Shown here piece by piece: positions 50,516 to 59,119 of a stretch of 64,000 nucleotides of DNA (position 1 is its first letter; each line of letters starts with the position of its first letter). Origin of the DNA: Verrucomicrobiaceae bacterium (lineage in GTDB: Bacteria; Verrucomicrobiota; Verrucomicrobiia; Verrucomicrobiales; Verrucomicrobiaceae). The stretch spans positions 166,561 through 230,560 of the forward strand of contig CANNQP010000002.1 of assembly GCA_947507875.1 (NCBI GenBank), in the 5' to 3' direction. Under the pieces are notes generated by a model, which searched no databases, had not been told where the DNA came from, and saw nothing but the letters and a program-made list of their open reading frames with translations. The translations under genes and the position numbers were made by a program.

Positions 50516-51844
50516 TCAACTCACAAAGATCCAGCCGACGATGATCAGAATCGGCAGCAGGATCGGGATCGAAAACAGCCACATGTAGCGCAGGAAATCC
50601 GGGGTGTGGACCTTGGCTTTGTCCGCGATGGCCTTGACCATGAAATTCGGCCCATTGCCGATGTAACTGCCCGCGCCAAAGAAAACCGCCCCTAGAGAAA
50701 TGGCGATCAGATGCGCGGCATGGCTTCCGGAGAAAGACAGCACGTCTGCGGCAGAATCGACGGATAGATCGGCCGTGCCCATCGCTGCCGCGAGGAAGCT
50801 GAGGTAGGTCGGCGCATTGTCGAGAAACGCTGACAGCGCTCCCGTGGCGAAGTAATAGGCCAGCGGACTGGTGATCTTTACCGCTTCTCCGCTCTGCAAG
50901 ATCTGAAGCGCAGGAATCATGGTCAGAAAGATGCCAATGAACAAATAACCGACCTCTTTCACCGGGCCGAAATTAAAGTCGTTCGCCTCATGCACGTCAG
51001 GCTTGGACGTGAAGTAAGATCCAACACCGGCTGCGATCATGACGAGCGCCGGCACACTGAACACCCCGCCGATGACCATCTCTTGCACGCTCTTGGGCAA
51101 AAACACAGCCGCCAGCACCAACCCAAGGAAGCCGAGGTTCGACAAACCACGGAAGTAAAAGCGCTCATCCGCCGTCTCACTTTCACGCACTGGGGCGGGG
51201 GCCCGATGGAAATTCTTCACATCCAGGATGTAAAAGACGGCCAGCAACAGCGCCACGCAGGCGGCCCAGGCCAGCCAGACGTGTTCCAGCACCCACCAGA
51301 AGGGCACTCCGCGAAGGAAGCCCAGGAAAAGCGGAGGGTCACCGATGGGCGTGAGGGCTCCGCCGCAATTGCTGACGATGAAGATGAAGAAAACGACATG
51401 CAGACCGGTGATGCGGTATTTGTTCATCCGAATCCAGGGACGGATAAGCAGCATGGACGCACCCGTGGTACCGATGAAGTTCGCCAGCACCGCACCGATG
51501 GCGAGAAAGGCCGTGTTGCGCAGCGGCGTGGCCTCACCCTTCACGCGGATGTTGATGCCGCCTGAGATGACAAAGAGCGATCCCACCAGGGCCATGAAGC
51601 TCACGTATTCATGAGCCGCATGCTGCAGCGGATGCCAGTCGTGCTGTAGCACCCCATACCAGGCCGAGGTGATCAGGCCTAGCCCCACTGCCACCTTCGG
51701 GTAATGATGCTCCCAGAAATGAGCGGCGAACAGAGGCATCAGCGCGATGCAAAGCAGCAGGGCCACGAAAGGCAAAATCATCCAATAAGGAGGCAGGGCG
51801 GGCACATGAGCGCTTGATTCAACGGCGACGAGCAACAGGTTCAT
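50516..51844 (-). CDS. Sodium:proton antiporter, CitMHS_2/NhaD-like
   Basis: The 442-residue product has about 12 hydrophobic segments and the ion-transporter superfamily motif GALTPIGDPPLFLGFLRGVPF (about 160-180), which defines the putative Na+/H+ antiporter PF16980 group. A second inverted-repeat signature, LDNAPTYLSFLA, is in the second half. The protein should be in the inner membrane; the cation is inferred from homologues. It is divergent from the CII-like regulator. Confidence 0.87.
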   Translation of the reverse strand: MNLLLVAVESSAHVPALPPYWMILPFVALLLCIALMPLFAAHFWEHHYPKVAVGLGLITSAWYGVLQHDWHPLQHAAHEYVSFMALVGSLFVISGGINIRVKGEATPLRNTAFLAIGAVLANFIGTTGASMLLIRPWIRMNKYRITGLHVVFFIFIVSNCGGALTPIGDPPLFLGFLRGVPFWWVLEHVWLAWAACVALLLAVFYILDVKNFHRAPAPVRESETADERFYFRGLSNLGFLGLVLAAVFLPKSVQEMVIGGVFSVPALVMIAAGVGSYFTSKPDVHEANDFNFGPVKEVGYLFIGIFLTMIPALQILQSGEAVKITSPLAYYFATGALSAFLDNAPTYLSFLAAAMGTADLSVDSAADVLSFSGSHAAHLIAISLGAVFFGAGSYIGNGPNFMVKAIADKAKVHTPDFLRYMWLFSIPILLPILIIVGWIFVS

Positions 51845-51903
51845 GAAAAGGGAAGGCAGTCCAGGGGAGTGGATAACGGTGCTGGCCGCGTCTTGTCGAA
51901 CAA

Positions 51904-51923
51904 AGATTCATCGCATTGAATCT
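51904..51923. promoter_or_regulatory. 7-bp inverted repeat upstream of the CII-like regulator
   Basis: AGATTCA and TGAATCT form a 7-bp dyad separated by six bases, between the divergent antiporter and the HTH regulator gene. It is a plausible operator for the regulator itself, but no experimental or comparative support is available here. Confidence 0.3.
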
Positions 51924-52005
51924 GCGGACTCATTGCGCCCTCAGCACCCTGGCATGGGGCAGTTTCCATCTTGCGTGCGCCGGTCTTTCCGTCTCAGATG
52001 CTGAC

Positions 52006-52497
52006 ATGGACTCACATCAGGCTATCCGCGCCGCTTTGGAAAAAGTGCATGTCAAAGAAGTGGCTGAGAAAATGGGCATCTCCCTCTCACTCATCTACAA
52101 ATGGGGCGAAGAAAGCGGCTCCACCAGCGGAGCACCGAACCCACTGGATCGTGTGCGCGCACTGTATGAACACACGCAGGATGAGCATCTCATCCAGTGG
52201 CTGTGCAACAAAGCCGACGGCTACTTCGTGAAAAATCCGCCGACCACCAAAAAGCCAGGTCGCGAGGTCATGCCCGTGACGCAGCAAATCGTGCAGCAGT
52301 TTGCGGACTTATTGGCCGCCATCAGCTTCGCCGCGAGCGACAACTGCATCAGCAAAGAAGAGGCGAAGCACATCCGCCACGAATGGGATGAACTGAAGCG
52401 ACTGACCGAGCGCTTTGTGAACTGGTGTGAACAGGAGGACTTCGTGCATCTGGCCGAAGACCTGAGCGTGAACCGCATCAAAGCCAATCCACGCTAA
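52006..52497 (+). CDS. Phage CII/CP76-like helix-turn-helix regulator
   Basis: The 163-residue product from the ATG at 52006 begins with a helix-turn-helix (VKEVAEKMGISLSLIYKWGEE, about 14-34) like the phage CP76/CII type, followed by a longer helical C-terminal region with ERFVNWCEQEDFVHLAEDLSVN. Homologues occur in phages and as chromosomal regulators. No integrase, capsid or other phage gene is near, so it is probably a chromosomal regulator. A longer start at 51916 is not supported. Confidence 0.75.
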   Translation: MDSHQAIRAALEKVHVKEVAEKMGISLSLIYKWGEESGSTSGAPNPLDRVRALYEHTQDEHLIQWLCNKADGYFVKNPPTTKKPGREVMPVTQQIVQQFADLLAAISFAASDNCISKEEAKHIRHEWDELKRLTERFVNWCEQEDFVHLAEDLSVNRIKANPR

Positions 52498-52576
52498 GGC
52501 ACGACGACATGCCATCGGATCGACAGGTCTTCATGATCTTGCGGAGCTAGGCCTGATCCTAACGGCTACCCACTCC

Positions 52577-52611
52577 AAAACAAAAGGCCTGCGAACTGGC
52601 GTCCGCAGGCC
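52577..52611 (-). terminator. Rho-independent terminator of the isomerase gene
   Basis: A perfect GGCCTGCG/CGCAGGCC stem (52586-52593 with 52604-52611), extended by two further pairs across one mismatch, is followed on the minus strand by a T-rich tail (52577-52585). It lies about 30 bases after the stop of the gene at 52640. It is the only clear signal in the 142-base gap between this gene and the CII-like gene. Confidence 0.8.
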
Positions 52612-52639
52612 CATGAAGATTTAACCAGTGTGGGTGCGA

Positions 52640-53485
52640 TTAGTTCGCAGGTTTCCAGTTCTTCACGAAGTCCAGGCACTGGCTGATTTCGGGCACGCTG
52701 GTTTCCCAGTTATGCTCGTATTCGCAGTGCAGCGGGCCAGGGTAGCCTTGGGCGTGGTATTCGGCCAGGATGCCAGTGATGTTGCTCTTGCCCTGGCCGA
52801 AAGGAAGGTCATGCGCTTTGACGACACCGAACTCATTGAGGTCCTTCATGTGGCTGTCAAAGATACGGCCTTTGAGGATCTTGATGCACTCGACCGGATC
52901 CAGCCCACTGCGCACCCAGTGGCCGACGTCAGCACAGGCACCGAGACGTGGGTCGCGGTCTTTGACAAGGCTGAGCACGTAGTTCGGGTCCCAGAAGAGG
53001 TAGGCGCGATCCAGCGGGCGCTTGGGATGGTTGTGGATGGCCATCTTGATGTCAAACTCCTTCACCAGGGCCTCGATGCCATCCATGCCTGCGACGTCAG
53101 GCTCACTGACCACGACGCCAATGCCCATGGTTTTGCAGAACTCGAACACCTTGCGGTCGGCGGCGGCGTCCTTGCCGAGTTTCACCACGCCGTAGCCAAC
53201 GGCGGTCAGGCCTTTGTCGGCGAGGTACTGCTTGACCTTGGCGATCATTTCCGGCGTGGCGTTGTGATCCCACTTGGCCGTGTCGTCGAATTTTTGACCT
53301 GGGTAAAATTCCACCGTCTTGCCACCGGCCTGAGCCGTTTTGTCCAAGGCTTCAAAGACCGTGTAGAGACGGAAGCTGTAGGTCTGACAGCCTGCGTAAA
53401 AATGGCCGACTTTGGCGGATTCAGGAAGCTCAGCCGCCAAAATGGCGGTGGCGAGGAGGGAGAGCAGCAGCAGGGCTTTGTTCAT
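52640..53485 (-). CDS. Secreted sugar phosphate isomerase/epimerase-like TIM-barrel protein
   Basis: The 281-residue product from the ATG at 53485 has a signal peptide (MNKALLLLSLLATAILAAE) and a xylose-isomerase-like TIM barrel with IHNHPKR, ACADVGHW, DSHMKDLNEFG and HCEYEHNW motifs, where conserved His, Asp and Glu bind metal. Such exported homologues are common in Verrucomicrobia and Planctomycetes (recalled). The substrate is unknown. A long upstream frame to 53653 overlaps the hydrolase and is rejected. Confidence 0.85.
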   Translation of the reverse strand: MNKALLLLSLLATAILAAELPESAKVGHFYAGCQTYSFRLYTVFEALDKTAQAGGKTVEFYPGQKFDDTAKWDHNATPEMIAKVKQYLADKGLTAVGYGVVKLGKDAAADRKVFEFCKTMGIGVVVSEPDVAGMDGIEALVKEFDIKMAIHNHPKRPLDRAYLFWDPNYVLSLVKDRDPRLGACADVGHWVRSGLDPVECIKILKGRIFDSHMKDLNEFGVVKAHDLPFGQGKSNITGILAEYHAQGYPGPLHCEYEHNWETSVPEISQCLDFVKNWKPAN

Positions 53486-53552
53486 GAGGTTTGAGAGGCA
53501 GGGGAACGCCCATCCCCTCGCGTATTCTTTCGGAAATCCTGTGAGGTTAGGG

Positions 53553-54530
53553 TTAAAGCATGGGAGATACGCCAGAAATGAACTCCAGCAAGCGGCGCTC
53601 GGACCAGGGCTGTAACCCGGCGCGAAAGTCCGTGAAACCAACATGCCCACCATGGGCAGGCGCTTCGAGGTGAAAGGATTCGCTGCCAGAAGCCAGTGCC
53701 TCAGGAAAGGAGGGCGCGGCGAGCAGGGGATCGTTGCGGGCGTTCAGCAGCAGCGTGGGAATGGAAATCTTTCCCAGATGCGGCAGGGCGCTGGCGCGTG
53801 CCCAGTAGTCGTCCGCGTTGGCAAAGCCATGCAGAGGCGCCGTGATGCGTTCGTCGAATTCCTTGATGGTGGTCACGGCGTCGATGCCATCGCGTCCGAT
53901 CAGTCGTTCACGCAGCTCTGGGAAGCGTCTGGCTTTGTGCAGCGTTTTGATTTTCAGCGACTTCAAAAAACGGTGGAGGTAGAGGCGGTTGCCCGGATCT
54001 GCATCCAACACGCGGGCGCTGGAAGCGAGATCAACAGGTGAAGAGATGGCGATGGCTGCCTTCACCGCCGGGTGCGGAGGGGACTCACCCACGCATTTCA
54101 GGCTGATGTTCCCTCCCAAGCTGAAGCCAATGAGCACCAGATGCGCGTACTCCTGCGCAGCATGGTGGATGACCAGACGCAGATCGCCCGACTCGCCGCT
54201 GTGGTAGGAGCGCATGAGGTTATTTTCCACCCCACCGCAGCCGCGGTAGTTCCAGGCCAGCACGTCCCAACCAGCGCCGGCCAGGGTGGCTGCCATGCCA
54301 CGCACGTAGGTGGCCTGGGCGGAGCCCTCCAAGCCGTGAGAAAGGATGGCTAGCCGCTTCGCGGCCTGCCTAAGCCAGAAGAGATCAAGGAAATCACCAT
54401 CCGGCAAGTTCAGCCGCTCCCGAGACCAGGGGGCTGTGCGGCGGCGCGGCAAAAGCACAGGCAGCAGCGTCTGCACATGGCCGCCGTGCAGCCAGCGGGG
54501 CGCGCGGTAGCTGGAGGGGAGAACAGGCAT
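53553..54530 (-). CDS. YheT-like alpha/beta hydrolase
   Basis: The 325-residue product has the nucleophile motif GFSLGGN (Ser137), an N-terminal HGLEGSAQATYVRGMA segment typical of the YheT/ABHD1 branch, NARNDPLL with the acid Asp, and GGHVGF with the catalytic His. It is probably a carboxylesterase, substrate unknown. Its ATG overlaps the ispD stop (ATGA), so translational coupling with ispD is expected. Confidence 0.88.
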   Translation of the reverse strand: MPVLPSSYRAPRWLHGGHVQTLLPVLLPRRRTAPWSRERLNLPDGDFLDLFWLRQAAKRLAILSHGLEGSAQATYVRGMAATLAGAGWDVLAWNYRGCGGVENNLMRSYHSGESGDLRLVIHHAAQEYAHLVLIGFSLGGNISLKCVGESPPHPAVKAAIAISSPVDLASSARVLDADPGNRLYLHRFLKSLKIKTLHKARRFPELRERLIGRDGIDAVTTIKEFDERITAPLHGFANADDYWARASALPHLGKISIPTLLLNARNDPLLAAPSFPEALASGSESFHLEAPAHGGHVGFTDFRAGLQPWSERRLLEFISGVSPML

Positions 54531-55198
54531 CAGTCCAGGAAGCGTTCCGCCTGGGCTAGATCGGCGGGAAAGGTGATCTTGGGATTGGGTGTGTCGTTTT
54601 CGACGACCAAAACCTGCGTGCCAATGTGCTGCACGGCCGAGACTTCATCCGTGACCAGCGCCCCATCGCGGATCACGGCCTCGTAAGCGCGGACGAGCAG
54701 CGTTTTGTCAAAGACCTGTGGGGTCTCCATGACCCACACTCCGGTGCGGTCCAGCGATTCGGTGATGCGCCCGCTGGCATCGGTGCGCTTGATCGTTTCC
54801 GTCATGGGGCGGGCGCAGGCCACCGCGTGGTGCTCACGCGCCGCAGCGATGCATTTCGAAATCTGCGAGGGATGGATCAGCGGCCGCGCCCCATCATGTA
54901 CGGCCACGATCTGGCTGGCGGGGGAACAGGCCTGCAGCCCATTCCAGACGGAAAGGTGCCGCTCCGCGCCACCCGGCACGACAGCCGCGAGCTTCGAAAG
55001 CGGCTGCCGACTTTGCCAAAGCTGCAATTCAGCCGCCACCTCCTCCCCACCCACGACGATGATCTCATGCACGTCTGGGCAGGCTTGAAATTCACCCAAG
55101 GTGCGGCGCAGCACCGGCACGCCACCGAGAGGTGCCAGGAGCTTGTTGAATCCCATGCGGCGACTGCTGCCGGCGGCGACGATGATAACGGAGGTCAT
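54530..55198 (-). CDS. ispD: 2-C-methyl-D-erythritol 4-phosphate cytidylyltransferase
   Basis: IspD activates methylerythritol phosphate with CTP in non-mevalonate isoprenoid synthesis. The 222-residue product starts MTSVIIVAAGSSRRMG, the nucleotide-binding motif, and has DGARPLIHP and ETPQVFDKTLLVRAYE signatures. The gene overlaps the upstream small gene by 4 bases and the YheT-like gene by one base at its stop. No ispF is fused or adjacent. Confidence 0.96.
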   Translation of the reverse strand: MTSVIIVAAGSSRRMGFNKLLAPLGGVPVLRRTLGEFQACPDVHEIIVVGGEEVAAELQLWQSRQPLSKLAAVVPGGAERHLSVWNGLQACSPASQIVAVHDGARPLIHPSQISKCIAAAREHHAVACARPMTETIKRTDASGRITESLDRTGVWVMETPQVFDKTLLVRAYEAVIRDGALVTDEVSAVQHIGTQVLVVENDTPNPKITFPADLAQAERFLD

Positions 55199-55470
55199 GG
55201 GTTTCTCGGAACAGTGATTTTTCGCTCAACCCAGTCTTGAATGAGTGCGATCCCGTCAGCGTAAGTGGTCTCATCCTCGGTGATCAAGGCGGCGCTCAGC
55301 AGCCTGGCATCGTCCTCCTGAAATCCCTCAGACACACGATCCATTTTTCTCCTGGCGGGAAGCAACGGGCTGGCACCACGCTGAGAGTTTAGCCAATCAC
55401 GAACTTGGGAAATCATGCGTTCTGCCTTGTCCTGATGTGCATTGATGACTTGACCTGCAAGTTCAGGCAT
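55195..55470 (-). CDS. Small protein overlapping ispD, unknown function
   Basis: The 91-residue product has no membrane segment or known motif, and is charged (many Asp/Glu/Arg). Its stop overlaps the ispD start by 4 bases, which suggests coupled translation and a real gene. A C-terminal DWVERKITVPRNP tail is notable. It could be a regulator or a small conserved protein; function is not known. Confidence 0.55.
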   Translation of the reverse strand: MPELAGQVINAHQDKAERMISQVRDWLNSQRGASPLLPARRKMDRVSEGFQEDDARLLSAALITEDETTYADGIALIQDWVERKITVPRNP

Positions 55471-55526
55471 ACGTCAGATGTTAGAATCACCGCCTAAGAT
55501 GGCAATCTCGAAAATGGGATGGCGGC

Positions 55527-55979
55527 TCACACCAGCCGCTTCGCCACTTCGGCGGACAGCGTGCGGCTGTCGGCGCGGCCTTCGGCACGGGCTTGCAGGG
55601 TTTTCATGACGCCGCCCATGTCTTTTTTGGAAGTCGCGCCGAGTTCGGCGATGACGCTTTCGACGAGCTTCACCAGCTCTTCGGCGCTCATGGCGGCGGG
55701 CAGGTATTTTTCCAGCACGGCGATCTCAGCTTTCTCCGTATCGGCCAGGTCCTGACGGCCTGCACCTTCGTAGCTGGTGACGCTGTCCTGGCGCTTTTTG
55801 ATCTCCTTGCGCACCACAGCGATGGCGTCGGTGTCATCGAGCTCACCTTCCGCGCCGAACTTCTCGATGGCGGCATACTTGATGGCGCTCTTCAGTCCGC
55901 GGACCACATTCAGGGCCACGGTGTCCTTGGCCTTCATGGCGGTTTTCATGTCTTCGACGATTTGGGCGGAGAGGGGCAT
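55527..55979 (-). CDS. GatB/YqeY family protein
   Basis: The 150-residue product from the ATG at 55979 (MPLSAQIVEDMKTAMKAKD) is a YqeY domain protein, with RQDSVTSYEGAGRQDLADTEKAEIAVLEKYLP typical of the family. It resembles the C-terminal tail domain of GatB and may bind tRNA, but the role of standalone YqeY is uncertain. A longer start at 56144 would overlap the divergent gene and is rejected. Confidence 0.93.
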   Translation of the reverse strand: MPLSAQIVEDMKTAMKAKDTVALNVVRGLKSAIKYAAIEKFGAEGELDDTDAIAVVRKEIKKRQDSVTSYEGAGRQDLADTEKAEIAVLEKYLPAAMSAEELVKLVESVIAELGATSKKDMGGVMKTLQARAEGRADSRTLSAEVAKRLV

Positions 55980-56109
55980 GGTCAGGTAGGGTTGGTGGTT
56001 GTGGGAAAAAAGGTCCATCATCGTGGCGCGGCCAGGCGTCTTGTCCATGGCTGGATATTCCAGGGCACGCGCACAAGTTTCCTGCCTGTCGTGGCGTTCC
56101 TCCAGGCGC

Positions 56110-59094
56110 ATGTTTTTCCGCCTTTTCCTCCTCGCCTGCGCCACAGTTGCCAGCGGTGCCGACTATTCGCGTGAGATCCAGCCACTGCTGGCGGAGCACT
56201 GCCTGGAGTGCCATGGGCCAGATGACAGCAAGGGCGGGCTGGCGTTGACCTCGTTGGAGGTAGCCACGAAAGCACTGGAAAGCGGTGCCCACGGCATCAT
56301 CCCGGGCAAGCCGGAGGCGAGTGAGGTCATCGCCCGCATCACCACCACCGACCTCGAAGACCGAATGCCGCCAAAGGCCAAGAAACCGCTGAAGCCTCAT
56401 GAGGTGGAGCTGCTGAAGCGCTGGATCCAAGAGGGAGCGAAGTTTGAAGCGCACTGGGCCTACCAGCCGCTGAAGCGCGTGCCGATTCCTGGGGGCGCGC
56501 ATCCGGTGGATCACTTTGTCCACGCCCGGCTGGCGGAGAAAAAGATCGCGCCTTCGCCCGAAGCGGACCGCTTCACGCTCATCAAGCGCGTCCACTACGA
56601 TCTGCTCGGCCTGCCGCCCACACCAGAGCAGGTGCGGCAGTTTGTAGAGGATGCGTCTCCCCGTGCCTATGAGGCGATGCTGGACCGCGCGCTGGCCAGC
56701 CCGCACTACGGCGAACGCTGGGGTCGGCACTGGCTGGATGCGGCGCGCTATGCGGACTCCGACGGGTATGAAAAAGACCGCCCGCGCCCCGATGCCTGGC
56801 GCTACCGAGATTGGGTCATCCGCGCCGTGAATGACGACATGCCCTTCGACCAGTTCACCCTTGAGCAGATCGCCGGAGACCTGCTGCCGGACGCCACGGA
56901 GGAGCAGGTGGTGGCCACCGCCTTCCACCGCCAGACGCTGACGAACACCGAGGGGGGCACGGACCAGGAGCAGTTCCGCATCGAGTCCGTGATGGATCGG
57001 ACGGAGACCACTGGCACCCTTTGGTTAGGCCTGACGGTCGGTTGCGCTCGCTGTCACACGCACAAGTATGACTCGATCACCCAGGCAGAGTACTACCAAC
57101 TCTTTGCCTTCTACAACAACGGTGACGAAGTCACCCGACAGGTGCCGCTCTCACCAGAGAGCTGGAGCCATTACGTGAAAGCGAATGGTGAGGCGGCGAA
57201 GCAGCTGGTGCCGCTGCAAAAGGCGCTAGATGCCGCCAAAGCCGATCTGCCCGCGCGGTTGCCTGAGTGGGAAAAGGGCATACAAACACGACTGGCGGAG
57301 GCGCGCCGGCTTCAGGCCAAGGCCACCTTTACCCCACTGGCCATCGCTGCGGTGCAAGCTCAGTCCAAAACGAAGTTTCGCACGCTAGCCGACGGCTCAC
57401 AGCTCGCCTCAGGAGCCACGCCGAAGACGGATCGCTACACCGTGGAGCTAGCGCCGCTGACCCAGCGGCTGACCGCCATTCAGCTCGAAGTGCTGCCTGA
57501 TCCTTCCCTGCCTGCCCAGGGACCGGGTCGGTCAAAACATGGCAATTTTGTTCTCACTGAATTCCGCCTGCTTCGTGGCAAAAGCGCCAGCGAGGCCACA
57601 GAGATACTGCTGCACACGGCCAAGGCCGACTTTGAGCAAAAAAGCTTCACCGCCGCCGCCACGCAAGATGGCGATGCCGCCACGGGCTGGGCGATCAGCG
57701 GCCAGGTGGGCAAGGCGCACAGAATCACCTTTCAGCTCAGCCAACCACTCCCGGCAGGCGAAAAGTTGTGGGGGCGGTTGGAGCAGGATTATCCGAAGAG
57801 CAGCGAACATGTGCTGGGTCGCTTTCGCCTGCTGGGGAGTAGCGAGGTGACGGCGGAGAGCATTGCCCCACCCGAGGTTGTGAAGATCTTGGGTGAGGAG
57901 CCAAAGCGTCGAAATCCAGTGGTGATCAAGCCGCTGTGGGATTGGCTGGAAAAAGTGGATCCCGAGGTGACCCGTGCAGCGCAAAAGCTGGCCGCCGCCA
58001 AGGCCCGCCTGCCCAAACCGCCACTCATGGATGTGCGCGTCATCGCCCAGCGTCACAACAGCCCACGCCGCACGCATGTGCTGCACCGAGGTGATTTCCT
58101 CCAGCCTGGAGATGAAGTACGCCCCGGCGCGCTGGCCGTACTGCCGCCGCTGAAAGGCAATGGCACGCGCCTGGACCTAGCACGCTGGCTGGTCAGCCCT
58201 GAGAATCCGCTGACGCCACGTGTCACCGTGAACCATGTGTGGGGCAGGCTTTTTGGTGAGGGCTTGGTCAGCACCGTGGCAGACTTTGGCGTGCGGGGGG
58301 CCAAACCCACCCACCCAGAACTGCTCGATCACCTCGCGACAGCATTCATCCGCCTGGGCTGGAGCCGCAAGGCACTGCTGCGTCTCATCATGACCTCCGC
58401 CACGTATCGGCAGGAGTCACGCCATCGACCCGAAATGGCAGACATCGACCCCAAAAACGAGCTACTGTGGCGGCAAAACCGGCTGCGTGTGGAGGGCGAA
58501 ATTGTCCGCGATCTAGCCCTAGCCGCCAGTGGCTTGCTGAGCCCAAAGATCGGCGGTGAGAGCGTCTTCCCACCGATGCCAGCAGACATCGCCGCGCTCA
58601 GCTATGCAGGAAATTTTTCCTGGAAAACCAGCACTGGTGCAGATCGCTACCGACGCGGCCTTTACACCTTCTTCAAGCGCACCGCGCCCCATCCCGACCT
58701 AACGACGTTTGATTGCCCTGACGCGAATCTAACGAACGTGAAACGCACGGTGTCGAACACGCCGCTCCAGGCCCTGACCACGCTGAATGCAGAATCCTTT
58801 GCAGAAGCTGCACAAGCCCTGGCCTCACGTGCCTTGGCCCAGCCTGGCGGCGATGACAGCCGCCTAGCGCAGGCATTCCGCTTCTGCATGACCCGCTCTG
58901 CATCTGCCAAGGAGCTGCAAGCGCTGCGCACCCTGCTCGAGGACTCTCGCGCTTACTACCGCAGGCAGCCGGAGCAAGCCCTTGCCGCCCTCGGTAGCCA
59001 CGCTGCCCAAAGCATCGCGGCTGAGGAAAACGCGGCCTGGGTCGCGGTGATGCGCATCCTGCTGAACATGGATGAATTCATCACACGCGAATGA
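56110..59094 (+). CDS. DUF1549/DUF1553 protein with planctomycete-type cytochrome c domain
   Basis: The 994-residue product starts at the ATG at 56110 with a signal peptide. Near the N-terminus HCLECHGPDD gives a heme c CxxCH site of the PSCyt1 domain (about 25-85). DUF1549 follows (about 115-330, including GERWGRHWLDAARYADS and a second CxxCH in GCARCHTHKYD), then an insert resembling a beta-rich domain and DUF1553 (about 690-935, with RLDLARWLVSPENPLTPRVTVNHVW). Such proteins are typical of Planctomycetes and Verrucomicrobia; their role is unknown but linked to polysaccharide degradation. It is not paired with a DUF1501 gene. Confidence 0.92.
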   Translation: MFFRLFLLACATVASGADYSREIQPLLAEHCLECHGPDDSKGGLALTSLEVATKALESGAHGIIPGKPEASEVIARITTTDLEDRMPPKAKKPLKPHEVELLKRWIQEGAKFEAHWAYQPLKRVPIPGGAHPVDHFVHARLAEKKIAPSPEADRFTLIKRVHYDLLGLPPTPEQVRQFVEDASPRAYEAMLDRALASPHYGERWGRHWLDAARYADSDGYEKDRPRPDAWRYRDWVIRAVNDDMPFDQFTLEQIAGDLLPDATEEQVVATAFHRQTLTNTEGGTDQEQFRIESVMDRTETTGTLWLGLTVGCARCHTHKYDSITQAEYYQLFAFYNNGDEVTRQVPLSPESWSHYVKANGEAAKQLVPLQKALDAAKADLPARLPEWEKGIQTRLAEARRLQAKATFTPLAIAAVQAQSKTKFRTLADGSQLASGATPKTDRYTVELAPLTQRLTAIQLEVLPDPSLPAQGPGRSKHGNFVLTEFRLLRGKSASEATEILLHTAKADFEQKSFTAAATQDGDAATGWAISGQVGKAHRITFQLSQPLPAGEKLWGRLEQDYPKSSEHVLGRFRLLGSSEVTAESIAPPEVVKILGEEPKRRNPVVIKPLWDWLEKVDPEVTRAAQKLAAAKARLPKPPLMDVRVIAQRHNSPRRTHVLHRGDFLQPGDEVRPGALAVLPPLKGNGTRLDLARWLVSPENPLTPRVTVNHVWGRLFGEGLVSTVADFGVRGAKPTHPELLDHLATAFIRLGWSRKALLRLIMTSATYRQESRHRPEMADIDPKNELLWRQNRLRVEGEIVRDLALAASGLLSPKIGGESVFPPMPADIAALSYAGNFSWKTSTGADRYRRGLYTFFKRTAPHPDLTTFDCPDANLTNVKRTVSNTPLQALTTLNAESFAEAAQALASRALAQPGGDDSRLAQAFRFCMTRSASAKELQALRTLLEDSRAYYRRQPEQALAALGSHAAQSIAAEENAAWVAVMRILLNMDEFITRE

Positions 59095-59119
59095 GATCAG
59101 CGAAAGACCGCACGGCTCC

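Noticed and set aside
51904..52497. Prophage remnant around the CII-like gene
   Set aside because: No integrase, capsid, lysis or attachment-site repeats are visible on either side.
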